This document shows, piece after piece, positions 20,850 through 30,582 of a stretch of 64,000 nucleotides of DNA (position 1 is its first letter; each line of letters begins with the position of its first letter). The notes under the pieces were generated by a model, which searched no databases, had not been told where the DNA came from, and saw nothing but the letters and a program-made list of their open reading frames with translations. A program made the position numbers and the translations under genes. This DNA comes from Bacillus sp. RO3 (GTDB lineage Bacteria; Bacillota; Bacilli; Bacillales; Bacillaceae_B), in contig NZ_JAAXCV010000010.1 of assembly GCF_012911895.1 (NCBI RefSeq), forward strand, positions 1 through 64,000. The letters are read 5' to 3'.

Positions 20850-20869
20850 AGGTCCGTCGGGACGGACCT
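20850..20869. repeat. Perfect 20-bp palindrome of the GGGACGGACCT family
   Basis: AGGTCCGTCGGGACGGACCT pairs nine bases on each side of GG. It lies between the ABC-transporter solute-binding gene and the SCO gene on the minus strand, about ten bases from the SCO ribosome binding site. As RNA it would be a tight hairpin able to terminate, protect the upstream mRNA end or lower SCO translation. Confidence 0.8.
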
Positions 20870-20875
20870 TGAAAG

Positions 20876-21865
20876 TTAGTCGATGAATTGTTTATCGATC
20901 AGGTCGGTGAATACCGGTTTTTCTTTTAGGAATTTCAGTTCATAGGATGAGTCAGCGAAGGCTTGAACGGCTTCCGAGTCTACTTTGAACGTGAAGCCGA
21001 TGCGTTCCCACGCCTGGTCCACGACTTCTTTGCTCAGCTCCTGGCCGGTTACTTCTTTCACGTCTTTAATCGTGATTTCTTTCGCTTCTTCCGGATTTTC
21101 AGCGATGAATGAGGTAGCTTCCTTATGAGCATCGACGATTTTTTGGATGGTTTCAGGGTTCTCTTTCACAGATTGGCCTGAAGCGACAAGGACGGAAGCA
21201 GGCAAGGTTTCACCAAATGAGATTTCATTATGATCGATGATGACACTGGCCCCGGTCTCCTGCTGGATCACAGCAGCCCAAGGTTCCGGTGCGACAGCGA
21301 TATCGACTTTACCGGACTTCAGCATGTTGGCATATTGTGCCGGATTCCCCGTTACATGCTTCATGGTACCGCCGATCCGTTGTGATTCAATGCCATGTTG
21401 TTTCAGGAATGTTTCCACCTGGACATCATGTGTGCATCCGACGGCTGGAGTGATAAAGGACTTTCCTGCGAAATCTTTCACGGATTTCACTCCGCTTTGT
21501 TTACTCGCCAGTACCACGGTTCCGCCTGTAGACCCCCCGCCGATGATCTTCACGTCTGCCCCTGTCATGTAGTTGTTCATGGCTGGACCCGGTCCTACAA
21601 GGCCGGCATCGATTTCACCCGTTTTCAGGGCCGTCATGAAGGATGATCCATCCGGGAAGGTTTTGTATTCGATCTTTGTGCTGTCTCCCAGCTGCTTTTC
21701 ATAAAATCCTTTGTCTTTTGCCACCATGGCGGGAACGTGGTTAATATTTGGGAAGTAGCCGATGACGACCTTCTCACTTACGTCGCTGCTCTTTTCCGTC
21801 CCGCACCCTGCCAGGATCCCCAGGAATGTAAAGAAAATCGTCACAAGTAAAAATGCTTTTTTCAT
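20876..21865 (-). CDS. ABC transporter substrate-binding lipoprotein (sulfonate/nitrate/taurine type)
   Basis: 329 residues with a lipoprotein signal (LGILAGCG). The body is a type-2 periplasmic-binding fold of the SsuA/TauA/NrtA/ThiY group: VVIGYFPNINHVPAMVAKDKGFYEK at the start, LKTGEIDAGLVGPGPAMN, and VAPEPWAAVIQQETG. These proteins bind small organic or inorganic anions or pyrimidine precursors, and the ligand cannot be told here. It is the third gene of a minus-strand operon (ATPase, permease, binding protein) and lies 27 nt after the permease. No sulfonatase, nitrate reductase or thiamine gene is adjacent. Confidence 0.85.
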   Translation of the reverse strand: MKKAFLLVTIFFTFLGILAGCGTEKSSDVSEKVVIGYFPNINHVPAMVAKDKGFYEKQLGDSTKIEYKTFPDGSSFMTALKTGEIDAGLVGPGPAMNNYMTGADVKIIGGGSTGGTVVLASKQSGVKSVKDFAGKSFITPAVGCTHDVQVETFLKQHGIESQRIGGTMKHVTGNPAQYANMLKSGKVDIAVAPEPWAAVIQQETGASVIIDHNEISFGETLPASVLVASGQSVKENPETIQKIVDAHKEATSFIAENPEEAKEITIKDVKEVTGQELSKEVVDQAWERIGFTFKVDSEAVQAFADSSYELKFLKEKPVFTDLIDKQFID

Positions 21866-21892
21866 TTTGTAACCTCCTGTTTTTATAGTCGT

Positions 21893-22648
21893 TTAAGATT
21901 CCAATCCCCAACGCTTGATCACTGACTTCTCCATGCGCTGGAAGATCAGTTGATCCACAATCGCCCCGACGACCCCGATGATGATCATGACGGCGATGAC
22001 AAGGCTCATATCACCGAAATCCGATGCGTATCTGAGGGTGTAACCGAGACCAGGACCGGTGCTCAGCAGCTCACCCGCCATGAGCGCTCTCCAGGCAAAT
22101 GCCCATGCAAGTCTCGATCCGGTGACCACATAAGGGATCGATGCTGGGAAAATGACCCGGATGAATAAGTCCAACCCTCTCGATCCCATCGTTTGAGCGG
22201 CTTTTAAGAAGAGGGGGGAGACGTTTTTGATCCCCATCCGGATATTGAGTGCCATCACGAAGGTCCCTCCCAGGATCACGACGAAGATGACGGCTTTTTC
22301 ATTGAGGCCGAACCACATGATCGCCAGTGGCAGCCATACGATGCTCGGTACGCTTTGGAAAGCCAGGAGCAGGGACCCGATGGTCTCATCGGCAGTCTTT
22401 GACTTAGCCAGAAGAACACCTATGCTGGTCCCGACGACTAATGATATCCCCAATCCGATGAACAGGCGTTTAAAGCTTGCGATCAGGTCGATGATCAAGG
22501 TCTGATCGGCAATTCCGGTGAACAGGGCCTGGAAAACGGAAGTGGGAGAGGGGAGGACGACTTCTGTCCATAACCCGAATCGTGATCCCGATTCCCAAAG
22601 GCCTATAACGAGGGCGAAAAAGATGATGCGTTTAAGAGCTGTGTTCAT
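21893..22648 (-). CDS. ABC transporter permease (SsuC/TauC/NrtB type)
   Basis: 251 residues with about six transmembrane helices and the coupling motif of the family (ISLVVGTSIGVLLAKSKTADETIGSLLLAFQSVPSIVWLPL and the EAA-like loop near AAQTMGSRGLDLFIRVIFPASIPYVVTG). The ATG at 22648 has GTGAGGAA upstream and overlaps the ATPase gene by 17 nt. A GTG at 22663 would be the longer alternative with no clear ribosome binding site. It forms the channel of the importer with its neighbours. Confidence 0.88.
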   Translation of the reverse strand: MNTALKRIIFFALVIGLWESGSRFGLWTEVVLPSPTSVFQALFTGIADQTLIIDLIASFKRLFIGLGISLVVGTSIGVLLAKSKTADETIGSLLLAFQSVPSIVWLPLAIMWFGLNEKAVIFVVILGGTFVMALNIRMGIKNVSPLFLKAAQTMGSRGLDLFIRVIFPASIPYVVTGSRLAWAFAWRALMAGELLSTGPGLGYTLRYASDFGDMSLVIAVMIIIGVVGAIVDQLIFQRMEKSVIKRWGLES

Positions 22649-23420
22649 AGGCCAATTCCTCACTTATCACTTTGTCGATTTCCTTCTTTAGATAGCTCAT
22701 GATGTGCTCTTCGATCTTCACCATTTCTTTCTTATGGGCATCCCGCGGGCGGGGAAGCTCGACTTTGATATCAGCAAGGATCGTGCCCGGCCGGGTCCCC
22801 ATGACGATGATTCGGTCTGAGAGCTTAATAGATTCAGAGATACTGTGGGTCACAAACAAGACGGTCTTCTTCGTTTCCATCCAAATCGTTTCAAGCTGGT
22901 GATGGAGTCGGGAGCGGGTCTGTTCATCCAGTGCGCCGAAAGGTTCATCCATAAGAAGGATCTCCGGGTTCATGGAGAGGGCCCTGGCAATGGCCACCCG
23001 CTGCTGCATGCCCCCTGATAATTCATGCGGGTAATGATCCTGATAGTTTCCCAGCTGGACCATATGTAGGTACTTGGCGGCCTGCTGCTTCGCTTCTTTT
23101 TTTGACATTTCTTTCTTGAGAGGGAAAGTCACATTGTCCCGTACGTTCAGCCACGGGAATAGTGCCGCTTGCTGGAACACCATCCCCCGGTCTTTACCGG
23201 GCTTTTTGATTGGCTTTCCGCCTACAAGGATTTCTCCCGATGTCGAACCGGTCAACCCCGCCACGATGGAGAGGAGGGTGGACTTCCCGCACCCTGATGG
23301 TCCCAGGATGGAAACAAATTCACCCTTGTCGATCTCCAGGTTCATGTCTTTAAGGACATCAGTCGGCTTTCCGGTCTTATCGAGGTATTGTTTATTGAGT
23401 CGGTTGATTTGAATAAACAT
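22632..23420 (-). CDS. ABC transporter ATP-binding protein (SsuB/TauB type)
   Basis: 262 residues with Walker A GPSGCGKST, Q-loop (VFQQAALFPW), signature LSGGMQQRVAIARAL, Walker B ILLMDEPFGALD and the switch His (VTHSISE). It powers import with the following two genes. The ATG at 23420 is preceded by GGGGTGG; the track-length start at 23447 is less likely. It is the first gene of the operon. About 40 bp upstream the sequence is very AT-rich (AATAATACAATTATAGTATATTG) and probably holds the promoter. Confidence 0.9.
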   Translation of the reverse strand: MFIQINRLNKQYLDKTGKPTDVLKDMNLEIDKGEFVSILGPSGCGKSTLLSIVAGLTGSTSGEILVGGKPIKKPGKDRGMVFQQAALFPWLNVRDNVTFPLKKEMSKKEAKQQAAKYLHMVQLGNYQDHYPHELSGGMQQRVAIARALSMNPEILLMDEPFGALDEQTRSRLHHQLETIWMETKKTVLFVTHSISESIKLSDRIIVMGTRPGTILADIKVELPRPRDAHKKEMVKIEEHIMSYLKKEIDKVISEELAYEHSS

Positions 23421-23721
23421 GAATCCACCCCTATCCTTATAATTCATATTAGTTTACTCGGAATATAAATAATACAATTATAGTATATTGGATATGGTTG
23501 TCAAGGTTTCCATTTTTTGTTGAGTAAAAATAAGGTAAGTTCAAAAAGATCTGCACGCCTAAAAAAGGAAAAATAATCTAAAAAGTGAACTATTTCCGGC
23601 TTCAGTATCGTCTAATGAGTGAAAGAAAAAAGCGGGTTAAGAATACACGGAAATCTAGTTCACTTCTCACACTTTTTTCGCGCCCTCAACAAGGGCCATT
23701 CCAAAATTGGAGGACGAAAAA

Positions 23722-24639
23722 ATGAAGAAACAGAATGGAGAAAAATCACTGCGGCCATTAGACGAAACGAACTCCCCTCAAAAGAAAAACGGGAAAGATG
23801 GAAAGATTCGCACATTCGTTGCCGCAACTGTAGGAGTAGTGGGTTTTTCAATACTGGGGATGTATATGATCTTGGAAACAAATGGGGAAAAGATCACCCA
23901 AGCATCCGGTGCCGAAGGGAAAGGGATTCATTCGGATCCCCAGGAAGTGCAGGAGGATGACCTGTTAACATTCATTGAAAAATCAAAATCAGAGTCGGCC
24001 AGGATCTCTCTAAGGAAAGCAGAAAACCCATCATTAAAGGATCAGGACTCCACGCCGGCAGCAGAGAAGGACTTTCCATCCAACATTGGATCAACGGAAG
24101 GGATGAACCAAGATAATCAGAAGGCCGTGACTATATCCCAGCAGGAAGAAACCGAAAGCAAAAAGCCCGAGGAAAAGGAACGCTCAAGTGAAATCAACAC
24201 TGCTGCTGCAGTAGAAGACAATAAACCGGACACAGACAAACAAGAAGAATACCCGTTGGAATTCACCATGACCGATTCCAATGGACATACCTTTCTCCTA
24301 AGTCGTGATTATGATATTTATAAAATCGGCAAGAAGTATGATGAGATCGCTCAACGACACGGAGGGCGCTTCTACTACACCCCGAACTCTGATATGTCAC
24401 ATGTCATTATCGGCAGGAAGATCATTGCCACTGTATCTCTCGTTTCAGCAGCTGACGTGGAGTATAAAGAACTCTTTATCGATTTGATGTCTCTCCAGTC
24501 AAAGAAGTATACAAGGGAAGAATTTGCTTCCATTGTAGATGAAGTCATCCAAAGCGGCGAGCCCTACAAAGTGGAGGAAGGCGACGGAGGGGAGATCCTT
24601 TCCTTGAAAGACGGAAATCTCGTTTATCATAATTGGTAG
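23722..24639 (+). CDS. Hypothetical single-pass membrane protein
   Basis: 305 residues. A short basic cytoplasmic tail (KKQNGEK...KKNGKDGKIR) is followed by one transmembrane helix (about 33-52: TFVAATVGVVGFSILGMYMI). A long low-complexity extracellular linker rich in Glu, Lys, Ser and Asp (about 60-185) leads to a folded C-terminal domain of about 115 residues (YPLEFTMTDSNGHTF... to the end). The ATG at 23722 follows TTGGAGGACG with good spacing. I do not recognise the C-terminal domain. It is monocistronic, with a terminator at 24678. An outside-facing sensor or wall-associated role is possible but not shown. Confidence 0.75.
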   Translation: MKKQNGEKSLRPLDETNSPQKKNGKDGKIRTFVAATVGVVGFSILGMYMILETNGEKITQASGAEGKGIHSDPQEVQEDDLLTFIEKSKSESARISLRKAENPSLKDQDSTPAAEKDFPSNIGSTEGMNQDNQKAVTISQQEETESKKPEEKERSSEINTAAAVEDNKPDTDKQEEYPLEFTMTDSNGHTFLLSRDYDIYKIGKKYDEIAQRHGGRFYYTPNSDMSHVIIGRKIIATVSLVSAADVEYKELFIDLMSLQSKKYTREEFASIVDEVIQSGEPYKVEEGDGGEILSLKDGNLVYHNW

Positions 24640-24677
24640 AGGAGCTTATCCGAACCATTTGTATCAAAAGGCAGGGG

Positions 24678-24716
24678 AAACACCCAGTATCATAAAAGAT
24701 GATGCTGGGTGTTTTA
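24678..24716 (+). terminator. Rho-independent terminator
   Basis: AAACACCCAGTATCAT, a short loop, then ATGATGCTGGGTGTTTT, followed by ATTATTTGC. It lies after the single-pass membrane protein gene. Confidence 0.85.
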
Positions 24717-24879
24717 TTATTTGCTTTTTGCAAAGCTCTTTTTCACAAAAATGGTTGCTTATTTACAAATAGAAGGCTCTGTCAAAACCTCATCAGCTCA
24801 ACTGAACGTTGATTCGAAGTACCTAACAAGGAGTGACATAACCACCCTGCCAATACCAATTTTTCCACGTCAAGTAAAA

Positions 24880-24975
24880 AACTCAGTAAAATTTAATTAT
24901 TTTATTTACTAAAATGTTTACTATAACAGCGCTTTCACGTTATACTGTCTTTAAAGATATAGAAAGCGCTTCATC
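24880..24975 (+). promoter_or_regulatory. Promoter, LacI-type half-sites and cre boxes for the symporter gene
   Basis: TTTACT (24917-24922), an 18-bp spacer and TATACT (24941-24946) make a plausible sigma-A promoter. Half-sites AGTAAA (24885), TTTACTAAAAT (24905-24915) and TTTACTAT (24917) flank and overlap the -35. On the minus strand TGAAAGCGCTGTTA (24924-24937) matches the cre consensus at 13 of 14 positions and lies between -35 and -10. A weaker GAAAGCGCTTCA follows at 24962. This implies repression by CcpA and by a LacI-type regulator. Confidence 0.65.
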
Positions 24976-25026
24976 CAACATTGATTAAGCAGCGAAAAGA
25001 GAGATGGATAGAGAGGAGTTTCAACT

Positions 25027-26613
25027 ATGATGTTCACAATTATTTCCTTCTTGTTCTTTACGATTCTGGTAGCATTGGTTTCGTATTGGAAGACAAAGGA
25101 CGAGGATCTCGGAACACAGGAAGGGTATTTTCTTGCAGGACGGAGTCTAACAGGTTGGGTGATCGGGGGATCACTGATGCTCACAAACTTATCGACAGAG
25201 CAACTGATCGGCCTGAATGCCCAGGGGTACACGGATAACATGTCTGTGATGGGCTGGGAAGTGGGATCGGCCATCGCCCTTGTACTGGTTGCCTTTTATT
25301 TACTTCCCCGTTATTTAAAAGGGGGAATTACGACGATACCTGATTTTCTTGAAGAGCGCTTTGATTCAAGTACAAAGCAGATTGTTACGATTCTATTCTT
25401 GTTCGGATATGTGTTTAACTTATTGCCTCCGATCCTTTATTCGGGAGCGGTCGCTTTGAGCGGTATCTTCAATGTTCCGGAAATGCTTGGGGTGGACAGG
25501 ACGACGGCCCTTTGGATCACAGTCTGGTCCATCGGGATCATTGGTTCCCTGTATGCCATTTTCGGTGGATTGAAAGCGGTTGCCGTTTCCGATACCATCA
25601 ACGGAATCGGGCTTCTCATCGGTGGTTTGATGATTCCGGTGATTGGATTATTCGTTCTTGGGGACGGTTCCCTCTTTACCGGATTCAGCACCATCATGGA
25701 GAACACGCCTGAGAAATTGAATGCAATCGGAAAGCCTGAGGATCCGGTTCCGTTCAGTACGATGTTTACAGGGATGCTACTCGTCAACCTTTTCTATTGG
25801 GGGACGGCCCAGCATATCATGCAGCGTGCCCTGGCCGCGAAGAATCTGAAAGAGGGTCAGAAAGGGGTTCTGATTGCAGCGGCTTTGAAGTTGATCGGCC
25901 CATTTTTCTTAATTCTCCCTGGGATCATCGCGTTCAACATGTTCGGGGAAAACCTTGAGCCGACGGATGCGTATCCCCGTCTCGTGAATGAGATCCTGCC
26001 GACGCCACTTGTAGGATTCTTTGCAGCCGTGTTATTCGGTGCGATCCTGTCGTCGTTTAACTCGGCGTTGAACTCATCTGTCACTCTGTTTACGTTGAAT
26101 ATCTATAAGCCTTACGTGAAGCCGGGTGCTTCGGATAAGCAGCTTGTCAAAAACGGGAAATATTTCGGTGTGCTGCTGGCCGTTTTCGCCATGGTCCTGG
26201 CACCCCTCATTGAAAAGGCGCCACAGGGCTTCTTCCAGTACCTGCAGATTGTAAACGGCTTTTATAATGTGCCGATCTTTACGATCATCATTGTGGGGTA
26301 CATGACGAAACGGGTACCTGCGATTGCAGCGAAAATTTCGCTCTTTGTGTTCATTTCCCTGTATGCGATTACACAGCTGTTCTGGGATACAGGACTTCAC
26401 TTCCTGCATATTTTAGGGATTCTTTTCGTCCTATGCTCCGCCCTGATGCTCATGATCGGGAAGTTCAAACCGAGGGACACGGAGTATACGTTAAAGGAAT
26501 CTCATAAAGTGGACATGACACCATGGAAAATCGTCTACCCGATCGGGATTGCCTGTACGATTGCCATGATCATCATCTATATGGTCTTCTCCCCTGTAGG
26601 GATTGGGGCCTAA
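25027..26613 (+). CDS. Sodium:solute symporter (SSS family), probable galactose/sugar uptake
   Basis: 528 residues with about 14 transmembrane helices and the SSS signature region (GTAQHIMQRALAAKN; SSFNSALNSSVTLFTLNIY). The N-terminal EGYFLAGRSLTGWVIGGSLMLTNLSTEQLIGLNAQGY block resembles the SglT branch that moves galactose and glucose with Na+. Its place at the head of a galactoside gene region and its shared operator pattern with galK support a galactose or galactoside substrate. That is inference from context. Ribosome binding site GAGAGGAG before the ATG at 25027. It is terminated before the alpha-galactosidase gene. Confidence 0.88.
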   Translation: MMFTIISFLFFTILVALVSYWKTKDEDLGTQEGYFLAGRSLTGWVIGGSLMLTNLSTEQLIGLNAQGYTDNMSVMGWEVGSAIALVLVAFYLLPRYLKGGITTIPDFLEERFDSSTKQIVTILFLFGYVFNLLPPILYSGAVALSGIFNVPEMLGVDRTTALWITVWSIGIIGSLYAIFGGLKAVAVSDTINGIGLLIGGLMIPVIGLFVLGDGSLFTGFSTIMENTPEKLNAIGKPEDPVPFSTMFTGMLLVNLFYWGTAQHIMQRALAAKNLKEGQKGVLIAAALKLIGPFFLILPGIIAFNMFGENLEPTDAYPRLVNEILPTPLVGFFAAVLFGAILSSFNSALNSSVTLFTLNIYKPYVKPGASDKQLVKNGKYFGVLLAVFAMVLAPLIEKAPQGFFQYLQIVNGFYNVPIFTIIIVGYMTKRVPAIAAKISLFVFISLYAITQLFWDTGLHFLHILGILFVLCSALMLMIGKFKPRDTEYTLKESHKVDMTPWKIVYPIGIACTIAMIIIYMVFSPVGIGA

Positions 26614-26623
26614 CATACAACCG

Positions 26624-26655
26624 AACAGTCAGGTGAAGGCCTGGCTGTTTTTCTT
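26624..26655 (+). terminator. Rho-independent terminator
   Basis: AACAGTCAGG, loop TGAAGG, CCTGGCTGTTTTTC. It separates the symporter gene from the alpha-galactosidase gene. Confidence 0.8.
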
Positions 26656-26926
26656 TCACTCTATTAGAAAAGAGTTGGCTGCTAATCTATGTCAAATAGT
26701 GTCTCCTCGATAGTAAAGAGAGCTGGGCACGACAGATCAGCGCCATTTCCTCACCATCAACAAGAGTTTGACGTGACAGAACTTATGAGAGAGTAAGAGA
26801 AGCGATGTAATCAGAGGGAATCTTCCTTAAAATGAAATCAACTACTACTCTCTTCTCTAAAATAGCAACAACTTTACAAATAGAGCTTTTGAATGAAGAT
26901 CAATCAACCAAATGGGGGTACCTCAA
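26656..26926 (+). other. Upstream region of the first alpha-galactosidase gene
   Basis: No gene, no TTTACTAAAAT operator and no clear cre were found here, unlike the other sugar promoters in the window. The alpha-galactosidase gene may be controlled differently or by read-through. Confidence 0.4.
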
Positions 26927-29170
26927 TTGAAAAAGAATTCATGCATTTACGTTAACGAAGACAACAAAGAGTTCCACCTGCAAGGGAAAAACATCAGCTA
27001 CATTTTCAATGTGCTTAGAAACGGGCAGCTTGGTCATCTTCATTATGGGAAGAAAGTGAGGCATCGTGATGATTTTTCCCATCTTTACAAAGAGGAGCAT
27101 CGAGTCACATCTTCCTGCGTATTTGAAGGGGACCTGTCGTTTTCCCTGGACTTCCTTCGTCAGGAATTTCCGAGCTACGGGACGACGGATTACCGGGAGC
27201 CGGCTTTTCAAGTCCTCCAGGAAAACGGGAGCCGAATCACAGATTTCCGGTATGAAGGCTATCGGATCATCCCGGGGAAGCCGAAGCTGAACGGACTTCC
27301 TGCCACTTATACAGAAAGCGACTCTGAAGCAGAGACCCTTGAAATCACACTCCGGGACGAGCTTCTGCATGCAAGGATCGTCCTTTTGTATTCCTGTTAT
27401 CAAGAGCGTGATGTCATCATTCGTTCAGCGAAATTCATGAATGATGGAAGTCAGACACTTCAGCTGGATCGGTCTTTAAGCTCCTCGGTTGATTTGCCTG
27501 ATGCCCATTTTGATCTTGTTCAATTATCCGGTGGCTGGTCACGGGAACGCCATGTGAAAACGAGGTCGTTACAGCCGGGGATTCAAAGTATTTCCAGTAC
27601 GCGTGGAACGAGCAGCAGCCAGCAAAATCCGTTCCTCGCTCTTAAACGTCCTGACGCGACAGAACATCATGGGGAGGTCTACGGCTTCAGTCTCGTCTAC
27701 AGCGGAAACTTCCTGGCCCAGGCTGAAGTCGATCAATATGATGTAACCCGGGTTTCCATGGGAATCAATCCGTTTGATTTCAGCTGGCTTCTGGAGAGTG
27801 GTGAGAGCTTCCAAACCCCGGAAGTGGTCATGGCCTATTCCGATGCCGGAATGAATGGACTCAGCAGGGAATATCACGATTTATACAGAAGCCGGCTTGC
27901 CCGCGGCGTCTGGCGGGATAAAGAGCGTCCGGTTCTGATCAACAACTGGGAAGCCACTTATTTTGATTTTGATGAAGAGAAGATTCTAACGATCGCCCGT
28001 ACGGCTAAAGACATGGGCGTCGAGCTGTTTGTCCTGGATGACGGCTGGTTCGGGAAACGGAATGATGATACCACCTCGCTCGGAGACTGGTTTGTTGATG
28101 AGGATAAGCTTCCGGAAGGCATCCCGTCCCTTGGGGAGAAAATCAACGGGCTCGGAATGGAGTTCGGTTTATGGTTCGAGCCTGAAATGGTGTCGAAGGT
28201 CAGTGATCTCTACAAGGAACATCCGGACTGGATCATTCATGTCCCGGGAAGGGCCCTTTCCCATGGACGTCATCAATATGTCCTCGACTTCTCCAGAAAA
28301 GAAGTAGTCGACCATCTTTACGACAGAATGGCGGAAGTGCTGGAAAAAGCCCCGATTTCGTATGTGAAATGGGACATGAACCGTTATATGACTGAAATCG
28401 GTTCAGTGGCGCTACCACCGGAACGTCAGCGGGAAGTCCCCCACCGATACATTCTCGGTGTGTATGATTTGTACGAAAGGCTGACTTCCGCCTTTCCTCA
28501 TATCCTGTTCGAATCCTGTGCCAGCGGCGGGGCCCGGTTTGATCCTGGAATGCTGTACTATGCCCCTCAGGCCTGGACCAGTGACGATACGGATGCAGTG
28601 GAACGATTGAACATCCAATACGGGACATCCCTCGTGTATCCACTCAGCTCGATGGGGGCCCATGTGTCGGAAGTACCGAATCACCAGGTGAGACGCGTCA
28701 CATCCCTCGCTACAAGAGGGAATACTGCTTACTTTGGTGTTTTCGGATACGAGCTTGATGTGACGAAGATGACTCTTCATGAGAAAGAACAGGTGAAAGC
28801 CCAGATCGAAATGTACAAAAAGCATCGATATACCCTTCAATTCGGGGATTTCCACCGCCTGATCAGTCCGTTTGAGGGAGACGGGAACGTGACCTCCTGG
28901 ATGACGGTGTCCGCTGATGGGAAAGAAGCGATTGCCGGGTATTATCAAGTGCTCTCTAAACCGAATCACGGATTCGACCGGCTTTTGCTGAAAGGACTTC
29001 ATGAGGATAAGGAATACCGTATAGAGGGAAGAGCGGGAACCTCTTTCGGGGATGAGCTGATGCACGTGGGGATTCAGCTGGACAGCGGCTATTCGGGCAC
29101 GCAACTTGGCGGTATCGAAGAGTCAGGTGACTTTACTTCAGAGATTTTTATCATTTCTGAGGTGGATTGA
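26927..29170 (+). CDS. Alpha-galactosidase, GH36
   Basis: About 747 residues, the usual GH36 length. It hydrolyses terminal alpha-1,6-galactose from melibiose, raffinose and stachyose. An N-terminal beta-sandwich (about 1-320) precedes the (beta/alpha)8 barrel, with the nucleophile Asp483 (YVKWDMNRYMT) and the general acid Asp553 (TSDDTDAVER). The 70-residue spacing equals that in the Geobacillus stearothermophilus enzyme (Asp478/Asp548). No signal peptide, so it is cytosolic and works on imported sugar. I prefer the TTG at 26927 after GGGGGT, which matches the start of the paralogue at 43150; ATG 26912 is the alternative. It has its own terminator and lies between the symporter and galK. Confidence 0.93.
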   Translation: MKKNSCIYVNEDNKEFHLQGKNISYIFNVLRNGQLGHLHYGKKVRHRDDFSHLYKEEHRVTSSCVFEGDLSFSLDFLRQEFPSYGTTDYREPAFQVLQENGSRITDFRYEGYRIIPGKPKLNGLPATYTESDSEAETLEITLRDELLHARIVLLYSCYQERDVIIRSAKFMNDGSQTLQLDRSLSSSVDLPDAHFDLVQLSGGWSRERHVKTRSLQPGIQSISSTRGTSSSQQNPFLALKRPDATEHHGEVYGFSLVYSGNFLAQAEVDQYDVTRVSMGINPFDFSWLLESGESFQTPEVVMAYSDAGMNGLSREYHDLYRSRLARGVWRDKERPVLINNWEATYFDFDEEKILTIARTAKDMGVELFVLDDGWFGKRNDDTTSLGDWFVDEDKLPEGIPSLGEKINGLGMEFGLWFEPEMVSKVSDLYKEHPDWIIHVPGRALSHGRHQYVLDFSRKEVVDHLYDRMAEVLEKAPISYVKWDMNRYMTEIGSVALPPERQREVPHRYILGVYDLYERLTSAFPHILFESCASGGARFDPGMLYYAPQAWTSDDTDAVERLNIQYGTSLVYPLSSMGAHVSEVPNHQVRRVTSLATRGNTAYFGVFGYELDVTKMTLHEKEQVKAQIEMYKKHRYTLQFGDFHRLISPFEGDGNVTSWMTVSADGKEAIAGYYQVLSKPNHGFDRLLLKGLHEDKEYRIEGRAGTSFGDELMHVGIQLDSGYSGTQLGGIEESGDFTSEIFIISEVD

Positions 29171-29179
29171 ATCCATTCT

Positions 29180-29226
29180 AAAAACATCAGACCTTGATAG
29201 AAACGGGGTCTGATGTTTTTTTTGCA
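29180..29226 (+). terminator. Rho-independent terminator
   Basis: AAAAACATCAGACC, a 13-nt loop, GGTCTGATGTTTTTTTT: a strong stem with a long T run after the alpha-galactosidase gene. Confidence 0.9.
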
Positions 29227-29248
29227 CAGAGAAAAACGTAATGAAAAC

Positions 29249-29322
29249 TTAGTAAAACTTTTACTAAAATTTTATTGACCTTTCCTCTGCCATGTTTTAT
29301 CATGAAGTTGAAAGCGGTTTCT
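29249..29322 (+). promoter_or_regulatory. gal operon promoter with palindromic operator and cre
   Basis: TTAGTAAAACTTTTACTAA (29249-29267) is a perfect palindrome centred on C29258. It lies just upstream of the promoter TTGACC (29275-29280), 17 bp, TATCAT (29298-29303). TGAAAGCGGTTTCT (29309-29322) follows at the transcription start and matches cre at 13 of 14 positions. The palindrome's half-site recurs before the symporter and the sugar ABC operon. Confidence 0.75.
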
Positions 29323-29400
29323 GTTTTGGTTGAAACACGGGAAACTGCGACATGAACGATAGCTACAGGAAGATCGGTATCAATAGTAGGAGGAATCGGA

Positions 29401-30582
29401 ATGGATGTTCAGCAACTTTTGACTAGCTTTAAAGAGACTTTCGGCAGTGAGGCAAACCGCGTCTTCTTTGCACCGGGACGTATTAATTTAATAGGGGAGC
29501 ACACAGATTACAACGGGGGGCATGTGTTTCCCTGCGCGATTACGTTCGGCACCTATGGGGTGGCGAGAAAGCGGGAAGATTCATTGGTACGCCTGTATTC
29601 CCTTAATTTCAAAGAGACGGGGATTATTGAATTTGACGTAGACGACCTTGAGTACGATACACATCATGAGTGGGCGAACTACCCGAAAGGAATGATCCGT
29701 TATCTAAAAGAGGCAGACCATGCCATTGATACAGGAATGGACGTCCTTTTCTACGGAAATATCCCAAACGGGGCGGGGCTATCCTCTTCGGCTTCCATTG
29801 AACTGGCGACAGGTGTCCTCCTTGAAGGGTTATTCGGACTTGATGTTGAGCGGATCGAGCTCGTCAAGACCGGACAGAGAGTGGAGAACGAGTTCATTGG
29901 GGTGAACAGCGGGATCATGGATCAATTCGCAATCGGAATGGGGAAAAAGGGAGCAGGCATTCTATTGGATACCCACACCCTGCAGTATCAATACGCGCCC
30001 ATCGACCTTGAGCATCACAATATTATCATCATGAATTCCAATAAACGGCGGGAACTTGCCGGTTCAAAATACAATGAGCGCCGCACGGAATGTGAGTCGG
30101 CACTACAGAGCCTCCAATCCGTCACGGACATCGACTCCCTTGGGGAATTGACGGAGGAAGAGTTTGAACTCCATAAGCATGTGATCAGAAGTGAAACCGA
30201 ACAAAAGCGGGCGAGGCATGCTGTCTACGAAAACCGCAGGACGTTAAAGGCTCTTCAGTGCCTTCAAGACGGAAAGCTACAGGAGTTTGGGGAGTTGATG
30301 AATGAATCCCATCTCTCGCTTAGGGATGATTATGAAGTGACAGGAAAAGAACTGGATGCCCTAGCCCAGGCAGCCTGGGATCAACCCGGGGTGGTCGGTG
30401 CCAGGATGACCGGAGCGGGCTTCGGGGGCTGTGCCATTGCCATCGTGGAAAAGGACTTTGTGGAGAGGTTCATCAACGGAGTAGGAAAACAATACAAGGA
30501 AGCGATCGGATATGAGGCGACCTTCTATGTAGCAAGTATCGGTGACGGAGCAACAGAACTAGACAAAGAGGTGATCATATGA
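29401..30582 (+). CDS. galK: Galactokinase
   Basis: 393 residues. It phosphorylates galactose with ATP to galactose 1-phosphate, the first Leloir step, in the cytosol. Motif 1 is [19 protein letters not shown], motif 2 the GHMP loop [13 protein letters not shown] and motif 3 [14 protein letters not shown]; the catalytic Asp lies in [13 protein letters not shown]. The ATG at 29401 follows TAGGAGGAATCG. It is the first gene of galK-galE-galT and overlaps galE by four bases (ATGA). Confidence 0.97.
   Translation: MDVQQLLTSFKETFGSEANRVFFAPGRINLIGEHTDYNGGHVFPCAITFGTYGVARKREDSLVRLYSLNFKETGIIEFDVDDLEYDTHHEWANYPKGMIRYLKEADHAIDTGMDVLFYGNIPNGAGLSSSASIELATGVLLEGLFGLDVERIELVKTGQRVENEFIGVNSGIMDQFAIGMGKKGAGILLDTHTLQYQYAPIDLEHHNIIIMNSNKRRELAGSKYNERRTECESALQSLQSVTDIDSLGELTEEEFELHKHVIRSETEQKRARHAVYENRRTLKALQCLQDGKLQEFGELMNESHLSLRDDYEVTGKELDALAQAAWDQPGVVGARMTGAGFGGCAIAIVEKDFVERFINGVGKQYKEAIGYEATFYVASIGDGATELDKEVII

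Noticed and set aside
28233-29104. Antisense ORFs of 136 and 230 codons opposite the first alpha-galactosidase
   Set aside because: They are shadows of a well-supported GH36 gene, with no ribosome binding site or recognisable domain.
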